Positions 7,566 through 16,283 of a stretch of 37,034 nt of DNA are shown here, piece after piece. The DNA comes from Elusimicrobiota bacterium (GTDB taxonomy: Bacteria; Elusimicrobiota; Elusimicrobia; UBA1565; UBA9628). The notes below the pieces were generated by a model, which saw only the letters and a program-made list of their open reading frames with translations, did no database searches and had not been told where the DNA came from. Numbering within the stretch: the first letter of the stretch is position 1; each line of letters begins with the position of its first letter. The stretch covers positions 21,803 to 58,836 of the forward strand of contig JACPOW010000022.1 in NCBI GenBank assembly GCA_016191335.1, written 5' to 3'. Position numbers and translations under genes: made by a program.

Positions 7566-8470
7566 TCTTGGAAGAGCGCCGGTACACGCACGAGTCGGTC
7601 CTCCTCGCGGAAACGCTGGAGCGGCTCGTCACGGACAAGGGGGGGCTGTACCTCGACGCCACCCTCGGTCTCGGCGGCCACTCCGAAGCCCTCCTCAATA
7701 AGCTTTCAGCCCAGGGAAAGGTACTTGGTCTCGATGCGGATCCGGAGGCGCTCGCTGAAGCCGGTCACCGGCTCGGAGCCCACAGTGGAAGATTCCACGC
7801 GGTCCGCTCGAACTTCCGTTCCCTGGGCGCGGTTTTGGAGCAGGAGGGGTTCTTCCCGCTCACGGGCGCGCTGTTCGACCTCGGCGTCTCCTCGCTGCAG
7901 CTCGACAAGCCCTCCCGCGGCTTCTCCTTCCTGCGCGAGGGGCCCCTCGACATGCGCCTCGGGCCCGACTCCGGCCTGACGGCCGAGCAGATCGTCAACC
8001 GCTGGCCCGCCGAGCAGATCGCGATGCTCCTCACGGAGTTCGGCGAGGAGCCGGAGGCGGACAAGATCGCCCGCGCGATCGTCTCCCGCCGCGCCAAGAA
8101 GCCCTTCACGACCACTTTGGAGCTGGCCGACTGCGTGGAGTCCGTCGTGCCGCGCACCGGGCATCACCCGGCGACGCGCACCTTCCAGGCCCTGCGCATC
8201 GCGGTCAACCAGGAGCTCGAGTCGCTGACCCGCGGCCTCGAGACGGTGGTGCCGTACCTCAAGACCGGCGGAAGGCTGTGCGTGATCACCTTCCACTCGC
8301 TCGAGGACCGCATCGTCAAGAACGTTTTCGCTTCGTTCGTCGCGCAGGGGTCGTGCGCTTATCTCGGGAAGGGCGACGCGAAGTCGGCGATCGCCCCGAG
8401 CGAGGAAGAGGTCGCGCGCAACCCCCGCAGCCGCAGCGCGAAACTGCGGGTCATCGAAAAGAAGCGATAG
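7562..8470 (+). CDS. rsmH: RsmH, 16S rRNA C1402 N4-methyltransferase
   Basis: The product is 302 residues, normal length. It transfers a methyl group from SAM to C1402 of 16S rRNA. The visible motifs are YTHESVLLAE at the start, DATLGLGGHSEALL for SAM binding, GLDADPEAL, DLGVSSLQLD, PLDMR, and the conserved VITFHSLEDRIVK near residue 245. ATG 7562 overlaps the mraZ stop (ATGA). The frame is open further upstream inside mraZ, but homology starts at MILEERRYTHES. It is followed by an unusually long gap before ftsL. Confidence 0.96.
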   Translation: MILEERRYTHESVLLAETLERLVTDKGGLYLDATLGLGGHSEALLNKLSAQGKVLGLDADPEALAEAGHRLGAHSGRFHAVRSNFRSLGAVLEQEGFFPLTGALFDLGVSSLQLDKPSRGFSFLREGPLDMRLGPDSGLTAEQIVNRWPAEQIAMLLTEFGEEPEADKIARAIVSRRAKKPFTTTLELADCVESVVPRTGHHPATRTFQALRIAVNQELESLTRGLETVVPYLKTGGRLCVITFHSLEDRIVKNVFASFVAQGSCAYLGKGDAKSAIAPSEEEVARNPRSRSAKLRVIEKKR

Positions 8471-8482
8471 GGGGGAACACGA

Positions 8483-8674
8483 ATGATGAAGACTAATTCG
8501 TTCCTGAGCGGATCGACGGCCGCGATGGCGGCCTTGACGAAGCTGGACACCACGGTGTCCTTCCTTCTCGACCGCCGGCAGACCGTCGCGGTCTCTCCGG
8601 TGGGGAAGATCAGCTCCCCCGGCTACGTCTGGCGGCGGGTCTTCCTGAAGTCCAGGGGGTCCAGCCGGCCCTGA
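8483..8674 (+). CDS. possible short ORF or leader peptide between rsmH and ftsL
   Basis: This is a 63-codon frame starting ATGATG 12 bp after rsmH, with GGGGGG six bases before it. The predicted peptide has no signal sequence, no recognised domain and a basic tail (WRRVFLKSRGSSRP). Small inverted repeats lie inside it, for example GGACAC/GTGTCC at 8545-8560. It could be a leader peptide read before the hairpin array, a remnant, or chance. The good ribosome-binding site is the main evidence; codon use does not clearly support coding. Confidence 0.3.
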   Translation: MMKTNSFLSGSTAAMAALTKLDTTVSFLLDRRQTVAVSPVGKISSPGYVWRRVFLKSRGSSRP

Positions 8675-8683
8675 TGAAGATTT

Positions 8684-8934
8684 GGCGGGCGCCCTCTCGG
8701 CGGGGCGCTCGCCATCGATAACGGGACGGCCCTCTCTCTCGGCGGGGAAGGGCCGTCCCAACGATCTCGAAGTTTATGGATCGGGTGGATATGGTTGCCC
8801 TACCACCCGATCCGCTGATAAAGGCGGCCTCTCTCTCGGCGGGGAGAGCCGCCCGACTTAGGCGGCCTCCCTTCTCGGCGGGGGGGAGCCGCCAACTATA
8901 GGGCGGGCGCCCCTCTCGGCGGGGGCGCCCGCTC
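8684..8934 (+). repeat. array of six hairpins, five with the common loop TCTCGGCG
   Basis: The hairpins lie at 8684-8713, 8723-8759, 8778-8813, 8823-8853, 8861-8893 and 8901-8934, separated by 7-18 nt linkers that are mostly A/T-rich. Hairpins 1, 3 and 6 have stems of 11 bp (the outer ends of the last may extend to 13). Hairpins 1, 2, 4, 5 and 6 carry TCTCGGCG in the loop, followed by G residues. The third has an unrelated 14-nt loop. Stem sequences differ while pairing is kept; hairpins 4 and 5 share a bulged C after GGCGGC. The array ends about 10 bp before the ftsL ribosome-binding site. It is most likely a structured RNA or an array of protein sites within the dcw transcript. Confidence 0.85.
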
Positions 8935-8956
8935 CTCACTCTAAAAGGAACATGGT

Positions 8957-9310
8957 ATGATGGACGCGCTCATGGGATTCGATCCGAGACGGGTCGTGAA
9001 GTTCGCGGGTCTGGGCGCTTTGTTCCTGTTCCTCTGCTGGCAGCACGTCCAGGCCACCCGGATCGGCTACCGCGTCGAATCCACCCGGCGCGAGGCCCGC
9101 GCCCTGCGCAGCCGCGTCGCGGACATGCGCCTCAAGCTCGACGAGACCATGGCTCCCGGCGCCCTCGCCGCGCGCGCGAGCACCAAGCTCGGAATGGTCC
9201 CCGCCGCCCCCGGCTCCCTGCGCTCGCTGTCGGGCGCCTCCCTGGAGGTCGGCGGCCTGCTGCCCCGCCTCTGGGCGCGGCTGCCGCTCGTCGGGCCTTT
9301 GCGCAGCTGA
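8957..9310 (+). CDS. ftsL: FtsL-like cell division protein
   Basis: The product is 117 residues. It has a short cytoplasmic tail, one membrane helix (about residues 15-31, FAGLGALFLFLCWQHV), a coiled coil (about 38-65, rich in R/E/L heptads) and LAARASTKLGMVPAAPG, the usual IEexArekLGMxxP-like ending of the coiled coil in FtsL. FtsL forms a complex with FtsB and FtsQ and activates FtsWI. The family diverges quickly, so position (between rsmH and ftsI) carries weight. ATG 8957 follows AAGGAA by six bases; the next ATG (8960) is equally possible. Confidence 0.82.
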   Translation: MMDALMGFDPRRVVKFAGLGALFLFLCWQHVQATRIGYRVESTRREARALRSRVADMRLKLDETMAPGALAARASTKLGMVPAAPGSLRSLSGASLEVGGLLPRLWARLPLVGPLRS

Positions 9311-9320
9311 GGCAGACGCC

Positions 9321-10964
9321 ATGGACCTCGGATTCCGGCTGACCGTCGCCGCCACCCTGGCGCTGTCGCCGCTCCTGCCGCTCGGCGCCCGCCTCGCCTA
9401 CCTCCAGGTCCTGCGCCACGACAACCTCTCCACCCGCGCGTCCGGCGAGTTCGCGCGCACCGCCAAGGAGGCCGCCCCTCGAGCCGACCTGCTCGACCGC
9501 CACGGGCGCGTCCTCGCGCGGTCCATCCCGTCCTGGTCCTGCTTCGTGGACAAGGCGATGGTCAAGGACCCCAACGCCTTCGGCGCGCGCCTGGCGCCGC
9601 TGCTCGCGATGCCCGCCTCGGAGATCGCGCGCAAGACCCGCGCCGCCAACCGCTTCGCCTGGCTCAAGACGAAGATGTCCCTCGAGGAGTTCCAGAAGCT
9701 CTCCGAGGCCCGCGTCGAGGGCCTGGGCCTCGTGCCCGCCCAGGAGCGCGTGTACCCCAACGGGGACCTCGCGCGCGGCGTCCTCGGCCTCGTCGGCGCC
9801 GAGGGCAAGGGCCTCGCCGGCCTCGAGCTGTCGCAGGACAAGCGCCTGACCGGGCGCGCGCGGCGCATGGAGGTCATCCGCGACGGCCAGGGGCGCTCGA
9901 TCTACAAAAGCGTCTCCGACGCCGGCGACGAGCCCGACGCGCTGAAGCTGACGATCGACCGGGCCGCCCAGTACCTCGCGGAGGAGGCGCTGCGCGAGGG
10001 CGGAGAGAAGGGCCAGTACAAGGAAGGGATCGTCGCGATCCAGGACCCGCGCAACGGGGAGATCCTGGCGATGGCCGCGTGGCCGCCGAACCCTCTACGC
10101 AACCCGCTGGTGCAGGACGCCTTCGAGCCCGGCTCGACCTTCAAGGTCGTCACCGCGCTCGCCGCCGTGGACGACCGGATCGTGCGCCCGGACGAGGTCT
10201 TCAACGGCGAAGGCGGTAAGTATCAGCTCACCCCCGGAGTAACCATCACGGACCATGAGCCGGAGGGGGACATGACTTTGGCGCAGGTGCTGGAGCGCTC
10301 TTCGAACATCGGAACCGCGAAGGTGGTCGAGCGCGTCGGCGCCGCCCGCTTCTACCGCCTGGCCCGGGCCTTCGGCTTCGGAGCCAAGACGGGGGCGCCC
10401 TTGCCCGGAGAGAGCGCCGGCGAGCTCAAGCCCCTGTCGGACCTGACCAAGGTCGGCCTGGCCGTTTCCTCCTACGGCTACGGCCTGGCGGTGAGCCCGC
10501 TTCAGATGCTGGGCGCTTATTCCGCGATCGCCAACGGCGGCACGCTGTGGGAGCCCAAGCTGATCGCCGACGGCAAGCCCCCGGTCAAGGTCCGCCGCGT
10601 CGCCTCCGAGCGCGCGGTGCGCGAGATCTCGGCGATGCTCGAGGGCGTCGTGGAGCGCGGCACCGCCGCCAGCGCGCGCATCCCCGGCTACCGCGCCGCG
10701 GGGAAGACCGGCACCGCGCGCAAGATCGACCCGCTCACGCGGAAGTATTCCTCGACCGCGTACACGGCCTCCTTCGCGGGCTACCTGCCCGCTTCCGCGC
10801 CGCGCTGGACCATCCTCGTCGTCCTGCACGAGCCGAAGGGCGCCTACTACGGCGGCCTGGTCGCCGCGCCGATCTTCGCGCGGCTGGGCAGCCGCCTCCT
10901 GACGCTCGAGGGCCTGCCGCCCGACCATCCCGCCGACCCCGCTCTCGGAACGGCGAGGCGCTGA
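9321..10964 (+). CDS. ftsI: FtsI/PBP2-type class B penicillin-binding protein (transpeptidase)
   Basis: The product is 547 residues. An N-terminal membrane helix (about 8-28) is followed by the PBP dimerisation domain (about 50-190) and a transpeptidase domain. The three active-site motifs are present: STFK with Ser272 and Lys275 (FEPGSTFKVV), SSN at 327-329 (ERSSNIGTAK) and KTG at 462-464 (AGKTGTARK). It cross-links septal peptidoglycan in the periplasm together with FtsW. No PASTA domains are seen at the C-terminus. It lies 10 bp after ftsL and 1 bp before murE, as expected for the dcw cluster. Confidence 0.95.
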   Translation: MDLGFRLTVAATLALSPLLPLGARLAYLQVLRHDNLSTRASGEFARTAKEAAPRADLLDRHGRVLARSIPSWSCFVDKAMVKDPNAFGARLAPLLAMPASEIARKTRAANRFAWLKTKMSLEEFQKLSEARVEGLGLVPAQERVYPNGDLARGVLGLVGAEGKGLAGLELSQDKRLTGRARRMEVIRDGQGRSIYKSVSDAGDEPDALKLTIDRAAQYLAEEALREGGEKGQYKEGIVAIQDPRNGEILAMAAWPPNPLRNPLVQDAFEPGSTFKVVTALAAVDDRIVRPDEVFNGEGGKYQLTPGVTITDHEPEGDMTLAQVLERSSNIGTAKVVERVGAARFYRLARAFGFGAKTGAPLPGESAGELKPLSDLTKVGLAVSSYGYGLAVSPLQMLGAYSAIANGGTLWEPKLIADGKPPVKVRRVASERAVREISAMLEGVVERGTAASARIPGYRAAGKTGTARKIDPLTRKYSSTAYTASFAGYLPASAPRWTILVVLHEPKGAYYGGLVAAPIFARLGSRLLTLEGLPPDHPADPALGTARR

Positions 10965-10965
10965 C

Positions 10966-12462
10966 ATGACGCTCGCCGAGATATTACGCGCCGCGGCCAC
11001 GCGGCGCGTCGCTGGTTCGGTGGATATCCCGGTCTCCGGCCTGCGGCACGATTCAAGGGAGGTCGTCCCGGGGGACCTGTTCTTCGCGATGCCCGGGGCC
11101 AAGACCGACGGCAACCGGCACGCGCGGGAGGCCCTCGCCAACGGAGCCGTGGCCGTCGTCAGCGAGCTCGAACCACCCCCGCCGCCCGCGGTGATGAAAG
11201 GGACCTGGGTGCAGGTCGCCGATGTCGCGGAAGCCATGGCGGGCATCTCCGACTCGTTCTACGGCCATCCCTCGGGCTCGATGACCATGGTCGGGGTCAC
11301 GGGCACGAACGGGAAGACGACGACCACCTATCTGCTCGAGGCCATCGTCAAGGCGGCGGGGGGACGGCCCGCGGTCGCCGGGACGATCGAGAACCGGCTG
11401 GACGGGGAGCGGCTGGAGAAGTCGATCAACACGACGCCGATCTCGCTGACGCTCACCAAGCTCCTGGCCCGGTTCCGGGACGGGGGGGCGACGCACGGGC
11501 TGATGGAGGTCTCCTCGCACGCGCTGGCGCTGAAGCGGGTGGAGGCCGTCGATTTCGACGCGTGCATATTCCTGAATCTGACGCGGGACCACTTGGACTT
11601 TCACAAGACCGTGGACGCGTACTTCGACGCGAAGGCAAGACTTTTTGATCTGTTGGCTCGGGCCGATAACAAGAAATCTCCCAAGGTCGCTGCGCTGAAC
11701 TTCGACGATCCCCGGGCGCATCTGCTGGTGAAGAAGGCGGTCGACTGCGAGGTGATCCGATTCGGGCTGACCGAAGCGGCGACGGATCTCAAAGGGACGA
11801 TCGGCAAAGCGGATCTGAACGGAACGGAATTTGGAGTGACCTTCCGGGGAAAGGCGTACGACGCCCGCGTTCGATTACCCGGGCGCCACAACGTCGAGAA
11901 CGCCATGGCGGCTGCCGCCGCCATGCTCGGATTGAACGTGTCGCCTGAGACGGTCTTCAACGGCATTTCCGCGCTTCGCGCGGTACCGGGGAGGCTCGAA
12001 TCCATATCGGAAGGACAGGATTTCCACGTATTCGTGGATTATGCGCATACCGACAGCGCCTTGGAGTCTATCCTTACCCTTCTTCGTTCCTTGCCGCATC
12101 GGCGGATCATCACCGTCGTCGGATGCGGCGGAGACCGGGACAAGACCAAGCGCGGACCCATGGGCGTCGCCGCGTGCCGCGGCGGCGATTTCGCTTACTT
12201 CACGAGCGACAACCCCCGCTCCGAGGATCCGGCCGCGATCCTGGCCGACATCGAAGCGGGGGTCAGCGCCGCCCATCACCAAAATTATAAGATGATACCT
12301 GACCGGTCCGAAGCGATCGCCGCGGCGATCGGGGCGGCCCGCTCGGGGGACGTGGTCCTGATCGCCGGAAAGGGCCACGAGGATTACCAGATTCTGCGCG
12401 ACCGCACGGTGCCGTTCGACGACCGCGAGGCCGCGCGCGAGGCTCTGAAGGCGCTGAGATGA
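10966..12462 (+). CDS. murE: MurE, UDP-MurNAc-tripeptide synthetase, meso-DAP type
   Basis: The product is 498 residues. The ATP-binding loop is GTNGKTTTT (Lys117), and the lysine that becomes carbamylated fits Lys223 in DAKARLF. The motif DNPR at 415-418 is the one found in enzymes that add meso-diaminopimelate; lysine-adding enzymes differ there. The cell wall is therefore predicted to be of the DAP type. The enzyme acts in the cytoplasm, adding the third residue of the stem peptide. ATG 10966 follows the ftsI stop by one base, and the end overlaps murF (ATGA). Codon use becomes less GC-rich across about 11640-12110. Confidence 0.96.
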   Translation: MTLAEILRAAATRRVAGSVDIPVSGLRHDSREVVPGDLFFAMPGAKTDGNRHAREALANGAVAVVSELEPPPPPAVMKGTWVQVADVAEAMAGISDSFYGHPSGSMTMVGVTGTNGKTTTTYLLEAIVKAAGGRPAVAGTIENRLDGERLEKSINTTPISLTLTKLLARFRDGGATHGLMEVSSHALALKRVEAVDFDACIFLNLTRDHLDFHKTVDAYFDAKARLFDLLARADNKKSPKVAALNFDDPRAHLLVKKAVDCEVIRFGLTEAATDLKGTIGKADLNGTEFGVTFRGKAYDARVRLPGRHNVENAMAAAAAMLGLNVSPETVFNGISALRAVPGRLESISEGQDFHVFVDYAHTDSALESILTLLRSLPHRRIITVVGCGGDRDKTKRGPMGVAACRGGDFAYFTSDNPRSEDPAAILADIEAGVSAAHHQNYKMIPDRSEAIAAAIGAARSGDVVLIAGKGHEDYQILRDRTVPFDDREAAREALKALR

Positions 12463-13811
12463 AGCTTGATCTGACGTGGGGCGAGCTGGCGAGGGCGGCC
12501 GGGGGACGGTTGACCCGCGGCGACGCGGCCGCGCCCATCGACTCCGTGACGACCGACACCCGGAACATGAAGCCGGGGCAGGCCTTCTGGGCCCTCGTCG
12601 GCGAGAAGATCGACGCCCACACTTTGCTGACGCCCGACTTCGCCGCCCGCACGACGGGCTGGGTCGTCGCGGAGGGGAAGCTCGCCAAGGACGCGCCGCG
12701 CCCCGACCACGTCGTCGAGGTCCCCGACACCCTCAAGGCCCTGCAGGCCCTCGCCCACTTCCACCGCAAGCGCTTCGACATCCCGGTCGCCGGCATCGTG
12801 GGCTCCAACGGCAAGACGACGACGAAGGAGATGCTCAAGTCCATCTGCGCCCAGGTCGGCCCCGTGTGCGCGACCCCGGGCAACTGGAACAACGAGATCG
12901 GCGTGCCGCTGTCCGTGCTCGAGCTCCTGCCCGAGCACCGCTACGGCATCTTCGAGCTCGCCGCCTGCCGGAAGGGGGAGATCACCGAGCTGGCCCTCGT
13001 GGTCCAGCCGACCGTCGCCTTGCTGACGAACATCGGCCCCGACCATCTGGAGAGCTTCGGCACGATCGAGACCACCTTCCAGACGAACTCCGAGATCATC
13101 GCGGTCCTCCCGGAGGACGGCGCGGCCGTGATCAACGCCGACGACCCCTGGCTGGCGGCGCTGGAGACTCGTCTTGGGGCGCGCGCCGTCACCTACGGCA
13201 CGGGGACGGGCTGCAAGGTGCGCATCGAGGGCAAGGACGGCCTGATCATCGACCGGCACCGGCTGACGGTCAAGCTGCGCGCCTTCGGAGAGTTCAACCG
13301 CTACAACGCCGCCGGCGCCGCCGCGGCGGCCCGGGCCATGGGCCTGGCGCCGGACGCGATCCGCGCCGGGCTCGAGGCCCACGCGCCCGGGATGCTGCGC
13401 CAGGAGCCCTTGGCGCATCCGAGCGGCGCCTCCCTCGTCCTCGACGCGTACAACGCCAACCCCGCGTCCATGCGCGCCTCCATCGCGGCGTTCTGCGAGG
13501 AGTTCCCGGCCCGCGCGAAGACCCTCGTCCTCGGGGACATGAAGGAGCTCGGCCCCGACTCGCCGCGCTTCCACCGCGAACTGGGGGAGTGGCTGGCCAC
13601 GCTCGACCTCAAGGCCGTCTACCTCGCCGGGCCCGAGATGAAGCCGGCGGCCGACGCGCTGTCCGCCGCCAAGCCGCGCTTCGCCGTCGAGCACACCCTC
13701 GACGCGAAATCCTGGACGACGAAGATCAAAGCCGCGCTCTCGACGAAGGACGCCGTGCTGTTCAAGGCGTCTCGCGCGATGCGGCTCGAGGAGCTCGCCA
13801 AGGCGCTCTGA
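12459..13811 (+). CDS. murF: MurF, UDP-MurNAc-tripeptide:D-Ala-D-Ala ligase
   Basis: The product is 450 residues, typical length. It adds D-Ala-D-Ala to the UDP-MurNAc tripeptide in the cytoplasm. The P-loop GSNGKTTTKEML (about residues 112-123) and the downstream NWNNEIGVPLSVLEL match MurF specifically. LDAYNANPASMRASI lies in the C-terminal ligase domain. It overlaps murE by 4 bp and is followed one base later by mraY. No ddl gene, which would supply D-Ala-D-Ala, occurs in this window. Confidence 0.96.
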   Translation: MKLDLTWGELARAAGGRLTRGDAAAPIDSVTTDTRNMKPGQAFWALVGEKIDAHTLLTPDFAARTTGWVVAEGKLAKDAPRPDHVVEVPDTLKALQALAHFHRKRFDIPVAGIVGSNGKTTTKEMLKSICAQVGPVCATPGNWNNEIGVPLSVLELLPEHRYGIFELAACRKGEITELALVVQPTVALLTNIGPDHLESFGTIETTFQTNSEIIAVLPEDGAAVINADDPWLAALETRLGARAVTYGTGTGCKVRIEGKDGLIIDRHRLTVKLRAFGEFNRYNAAGAAAAARAMGLAPDAIRAGLEAHAPGMLRQEPLAHPSGASLVLDAYNANPASMRASIAAFCEEFPARAKTLVLGDMKELGPDSPRFHRELGEWLATLDLKAVYLAGPEMKPAADALSAAKPRFAVEHTLDAKSWTTKIKAALSTKDAVLFKASRAMRLEELAKAL

Positions 13812-13812
13812 C

Positions 13813-14898
13813 ATGCTCTATTACCTCCACCAGCTCCGCGACCTGTTCGGGCCGCTCAACGTCTTCCAGTACATCACCTTCCGCGCCGGCGGCGCCGCCA
13901 TCACCTCCCTCGGCGTCAGCCTCCTGCTCGGCCCCGCCCTGATCCGCTCCCTGCGCGAGCGCAAGGTCGGCCAGATGCAGCGCACCGACGGGCCCCAGTC
14001 GCACCTCTCCAAGCACGGCACCCCGACGATGGGGGGCGCCCTGATCTTCCTCGCCGTCGTCGCCTCCACCTTGCTCTGGATGCGCCCGGACAACCGCTTC
14101 ACCTGGCTGCTGCTCTCGGTGACCATCTGCCTGACCGCGATCGGCTTCTGGGACGACTACCTCAAGCTCATCAAGAAGGACGCCAAGGGCGCGCCGTCCA
14201 AGGCCAAGTTCCTGATCCAGGTCCTGGTCGGCCTCGGCGTGACCGCCTACCTCGCGGTCCAGCCGCCGAACGGCTCCTACACCACGATGATGAACATCCC
14301 CTACGGCAAGGAGCTGTTCGTCGACCTGGGCGTGCTGTACTTCGCCTTCGCCGTGCTGATGATCGTCGGCTCCTCGAACGCCGTCAACCTCACCGACGGC
14401 CTGGACGGCCTCGCCGCGGGCACGGTCATGTTCTGCGCCCTCGGCTTCGCCGTGCTCGCCTACACCTCGGGCAACGTCAAGCTCGCCTACTACCTGCGCA
14501 TCGTCCACGTCGACGGCGCCGGGGAGATCGCCGTCTACCTCGCCGGCCTCATCGGCGCCTGCCTGGGCTTCCTCTGGTTCAACTCCTACCCCGCGCAGAT
14601 CTTCATGGGCGACACCGGCTCCCTGTTCCTCGGCGGCGTCATCGCCGTCGTGGCGATGTGCGTGAAGCAGGAGCTGCTCCTGCCGATCATCGGGGGAGTC
14701 TTCGTCCTGGAAACACTGTCGGTGATCCTGCAGATGACCTCCTTCAAGCTCCGCGGCGGGAAACGCATCTTCCGCATGGCCCCGATCCACCACCACTTCG
14801 AGCTGGGCGGCCTCGCCGAGCCGAAGGTGACCGTGCGATTTTGGATAGTCAGCATCGTCCTCATGCTGGCGGCTCTCGCGTCCCTCAAGCTGAGATGA
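13813..14898 (+). CDS. mraY: MraY, phospho-MurNAc-pentapeptide translocase
   Basis: The product is 361 residues with about ten membrane helices. It moves phospho-MurNAc-pentapeptide to undecaprenyl phosphate to make lipid I. The motifs KHGTPTMGG, FWDDYLK (the paired Asp), SSNAVNLTDGLDGLA, FMGDTGSL and MAPIHHHFE (the triple-His loop) are all present. The start lies one base after murF, and the stop overlaps the murD ATG. Nothing unusual is seen. Confidence 0.97.
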   Translation: MLYYLHQLRDLFGPLNVFQYITFRAGGAAITSLGVSLLLGPALIRSLRERKVGQMQRTDGPQSHLSKHGTPTMGGALIFLAVVASTLLWMRPDNRFTWLLLSVTICLTAIGFWDDYLKLIKKDAKGAPSKAKFLIQVLVGLGVTAYLAVQPPNGSYTTMMNIPYGKELFVDLGVLYFAFAVLMIVGSSNAVNLTDGLDGLAAGTVMFCALGFAVLAYTSGNVKLAYYLRIVHVDGAGEIAVYLAGLIGACLGFLWFNSYPAQIFMGDTGSLFLGGVIAVVAMCVKQELLLPIIGGVFVLETLSVILQMTSFKLRGGKRIFRMAPIHHHFELGGLAEPKVTVRFWIVSIVLMLAALASLKLR

Positions 14899-16283
14899 AG
14901 CCGTTCGACCCCAAGGGCTTCAAAAAGGGCAAGCTGGCCGGCGTCCTCGGTCTCGGCCGTTCCGGCCAGTCGGTGGCGCGCCTGTTGGTGAAAAAAGGTT
15001 TTAAGGTCCTCGGCTCCGATTCCCGGCCGAAGGCCGAACTGACGCCGATCTTGAGAACGCTGCCGAAGGCGGTCAAATGGGAGTGGAACGGCCACTCCGA
15101 GCGCCTGCTCAAGTGCGCGTTCGTCGTGAAAAGCCCCGGCATAAAACCCGGCCTTCCCATTTTTAAAGCCCTCGCCGAAAAGAACATCCCGGTCTATAGC
15201 GAACTCGAGATCGCTTTGGCGTTCTCCAAAGCAAAGGCTGTAGTCGCGATCACCGGCACCAACGGCAAATCAACGACAACGCAACTCGCCTTCGAGATCT
15301 TCAAAGCCGGTCTCCCGCGCGGCCGCAAGGCCCTTCTTGCCGGCAACATCGGGATTCCCGTCTCGGCCGTGGCGCCGGCATCCAAACCAACGGATATTCT
15401 TGTCCTCGAGTGCTCGAGCTACCAGCTCGAGGATTCCGCCCATTTCGAGCCGCGCGCCTCGGCCATCCTCAACCTCACCGCCGACCACCTCGACCACCAC
15501 GGCTCCATGGCCGCGTACCTGGCGGCGAAGGCCAAGGTCTTCCGGGAGCAGGGGCCCGGCGACGCCTGCGTCTTCAACGCCGACGACCCGACCGTGTACA
15601 AGCTCTCCCGCGAGTGCCCGTCCGAGCGTCTTTATTTCGGGACCAAGGGCGTGAACGTCCACTCCTGGGAAGAGGGGGGAAAGCTCCATTTCAAGCTTCC
15701 CGGCGCGAAGAAGGAGCTGGCCCTCGTCCCGCCGCGCCTGCCGGGCCGCCACAACCTCGAGAACGCGATGGCCGCCGGGCTCCTGGGGCTCGCGCGGGGC
15801 CTGAAGCCCGCGGCGATCCAGAAGGCGTTCAAGGCCTTCAAGGGCGTCGAGCACCGCATCGAGCCGTGCGGCGTCGTGCGCGGCATCGCCTGCGTCAACG
15901 ACTCCAAGGCCACGAACGTGGACTCGACGATGGTGGCCCTCAAGGCCTACGAGCCCGGCGGCAAGCGCCTGCTCCTCGTCCTGGGCGGCCTGCACAAGGG
16001 CTTCCCGTACGCCCCGCTCAAGCCCTGGATCGAGAGGTCGGTGAAGGGCATCCTCACCATCGGCTCCGCCTCGCGCCGCATCGAGGAGGACCTCTCCGGC
16101 CTCGTGCCCATCTTCCCGTGCGGCGACCTGCGGACCGCGGTCGAGACCGGCCTCAAGATCGGCGAGAAGGGCGACACCTTGCTCCTGTCGCCCGCCTGCG
16201 CCTCCTTCGACCAGTTCAAGGACTTCGAGGACCGCGGACGGAGCTTCAAGGCCCTCGTCGCCGCCGCGGCGAAGTCCCGGTGA
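14895..16283 (+). CDS. murD: MurD, UDP-MurNAc-L-Ala:D-Glu ligase
   Basis: The product is 462 residues. It adds D-glutamate to UDP-MurNAc-L-Ala. It has the N-terminal Rossmann-like domain (GVLGLGRSGQSVARLL), the ATP loop ITGTNGKSTTTQL (about residues 114-126), GNIGIP, and LPGRHNLENAMAA before the C-terminal domain. ATG 14895 overlaps the mraY stop (ATGA); a longer open frame upstream is a shadow of mraY. The first 170 codons use more A/T-ending codons than the rest. The stop overlaps the ftsW GTG. Confidence 0.95.
   Translation: MKPFDPKGFKKGKLAGVLGLGRSGQSVARLLVKKGFKVLGSDSRPKAELTPILRTLPKAVKWEWNGHSERLLKCAFVVKSPGIKPGLPIFKALAEKNIPVYSELEIALAFSKAKAVVAITGTNGKSTTTQLAFEIFKAGLPRGRKALLAGNIGIPVSAVAPASKPTDILVLECSSYQLEDSAHFEPRASAILNLTADHLDHHGSMAAYLAAKAKVFREQGPGDACVFNADDPTVYKLSRECPSERLYFGTKGVNVHSWEEGGKLHFKLPGAKKELALVPPRLPGRHNLENAMAAGLLGLARGLKPAAIQKAFKAFKGVEHRIEPCGVVRGIACVNDSKATNVDSTMVALKAYEPGGKRLLLVLGGLHKGFPYAPLKPWIERSVKGILTIGSASRRIEEDLSGLVPIFPCGDLRTAVETGLKIGEKGDTLLLSPACASFDQFKDFEDRGRSFKALVAAAAKSR

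Noticed and set aside
8684..8934. CRISPR-like array
   Set aside because: The common part is only a loop of about 8-12 nt, the flanking parts are paired stems, and there are no identical repeats separated by unique spacers or nearby cas genes.
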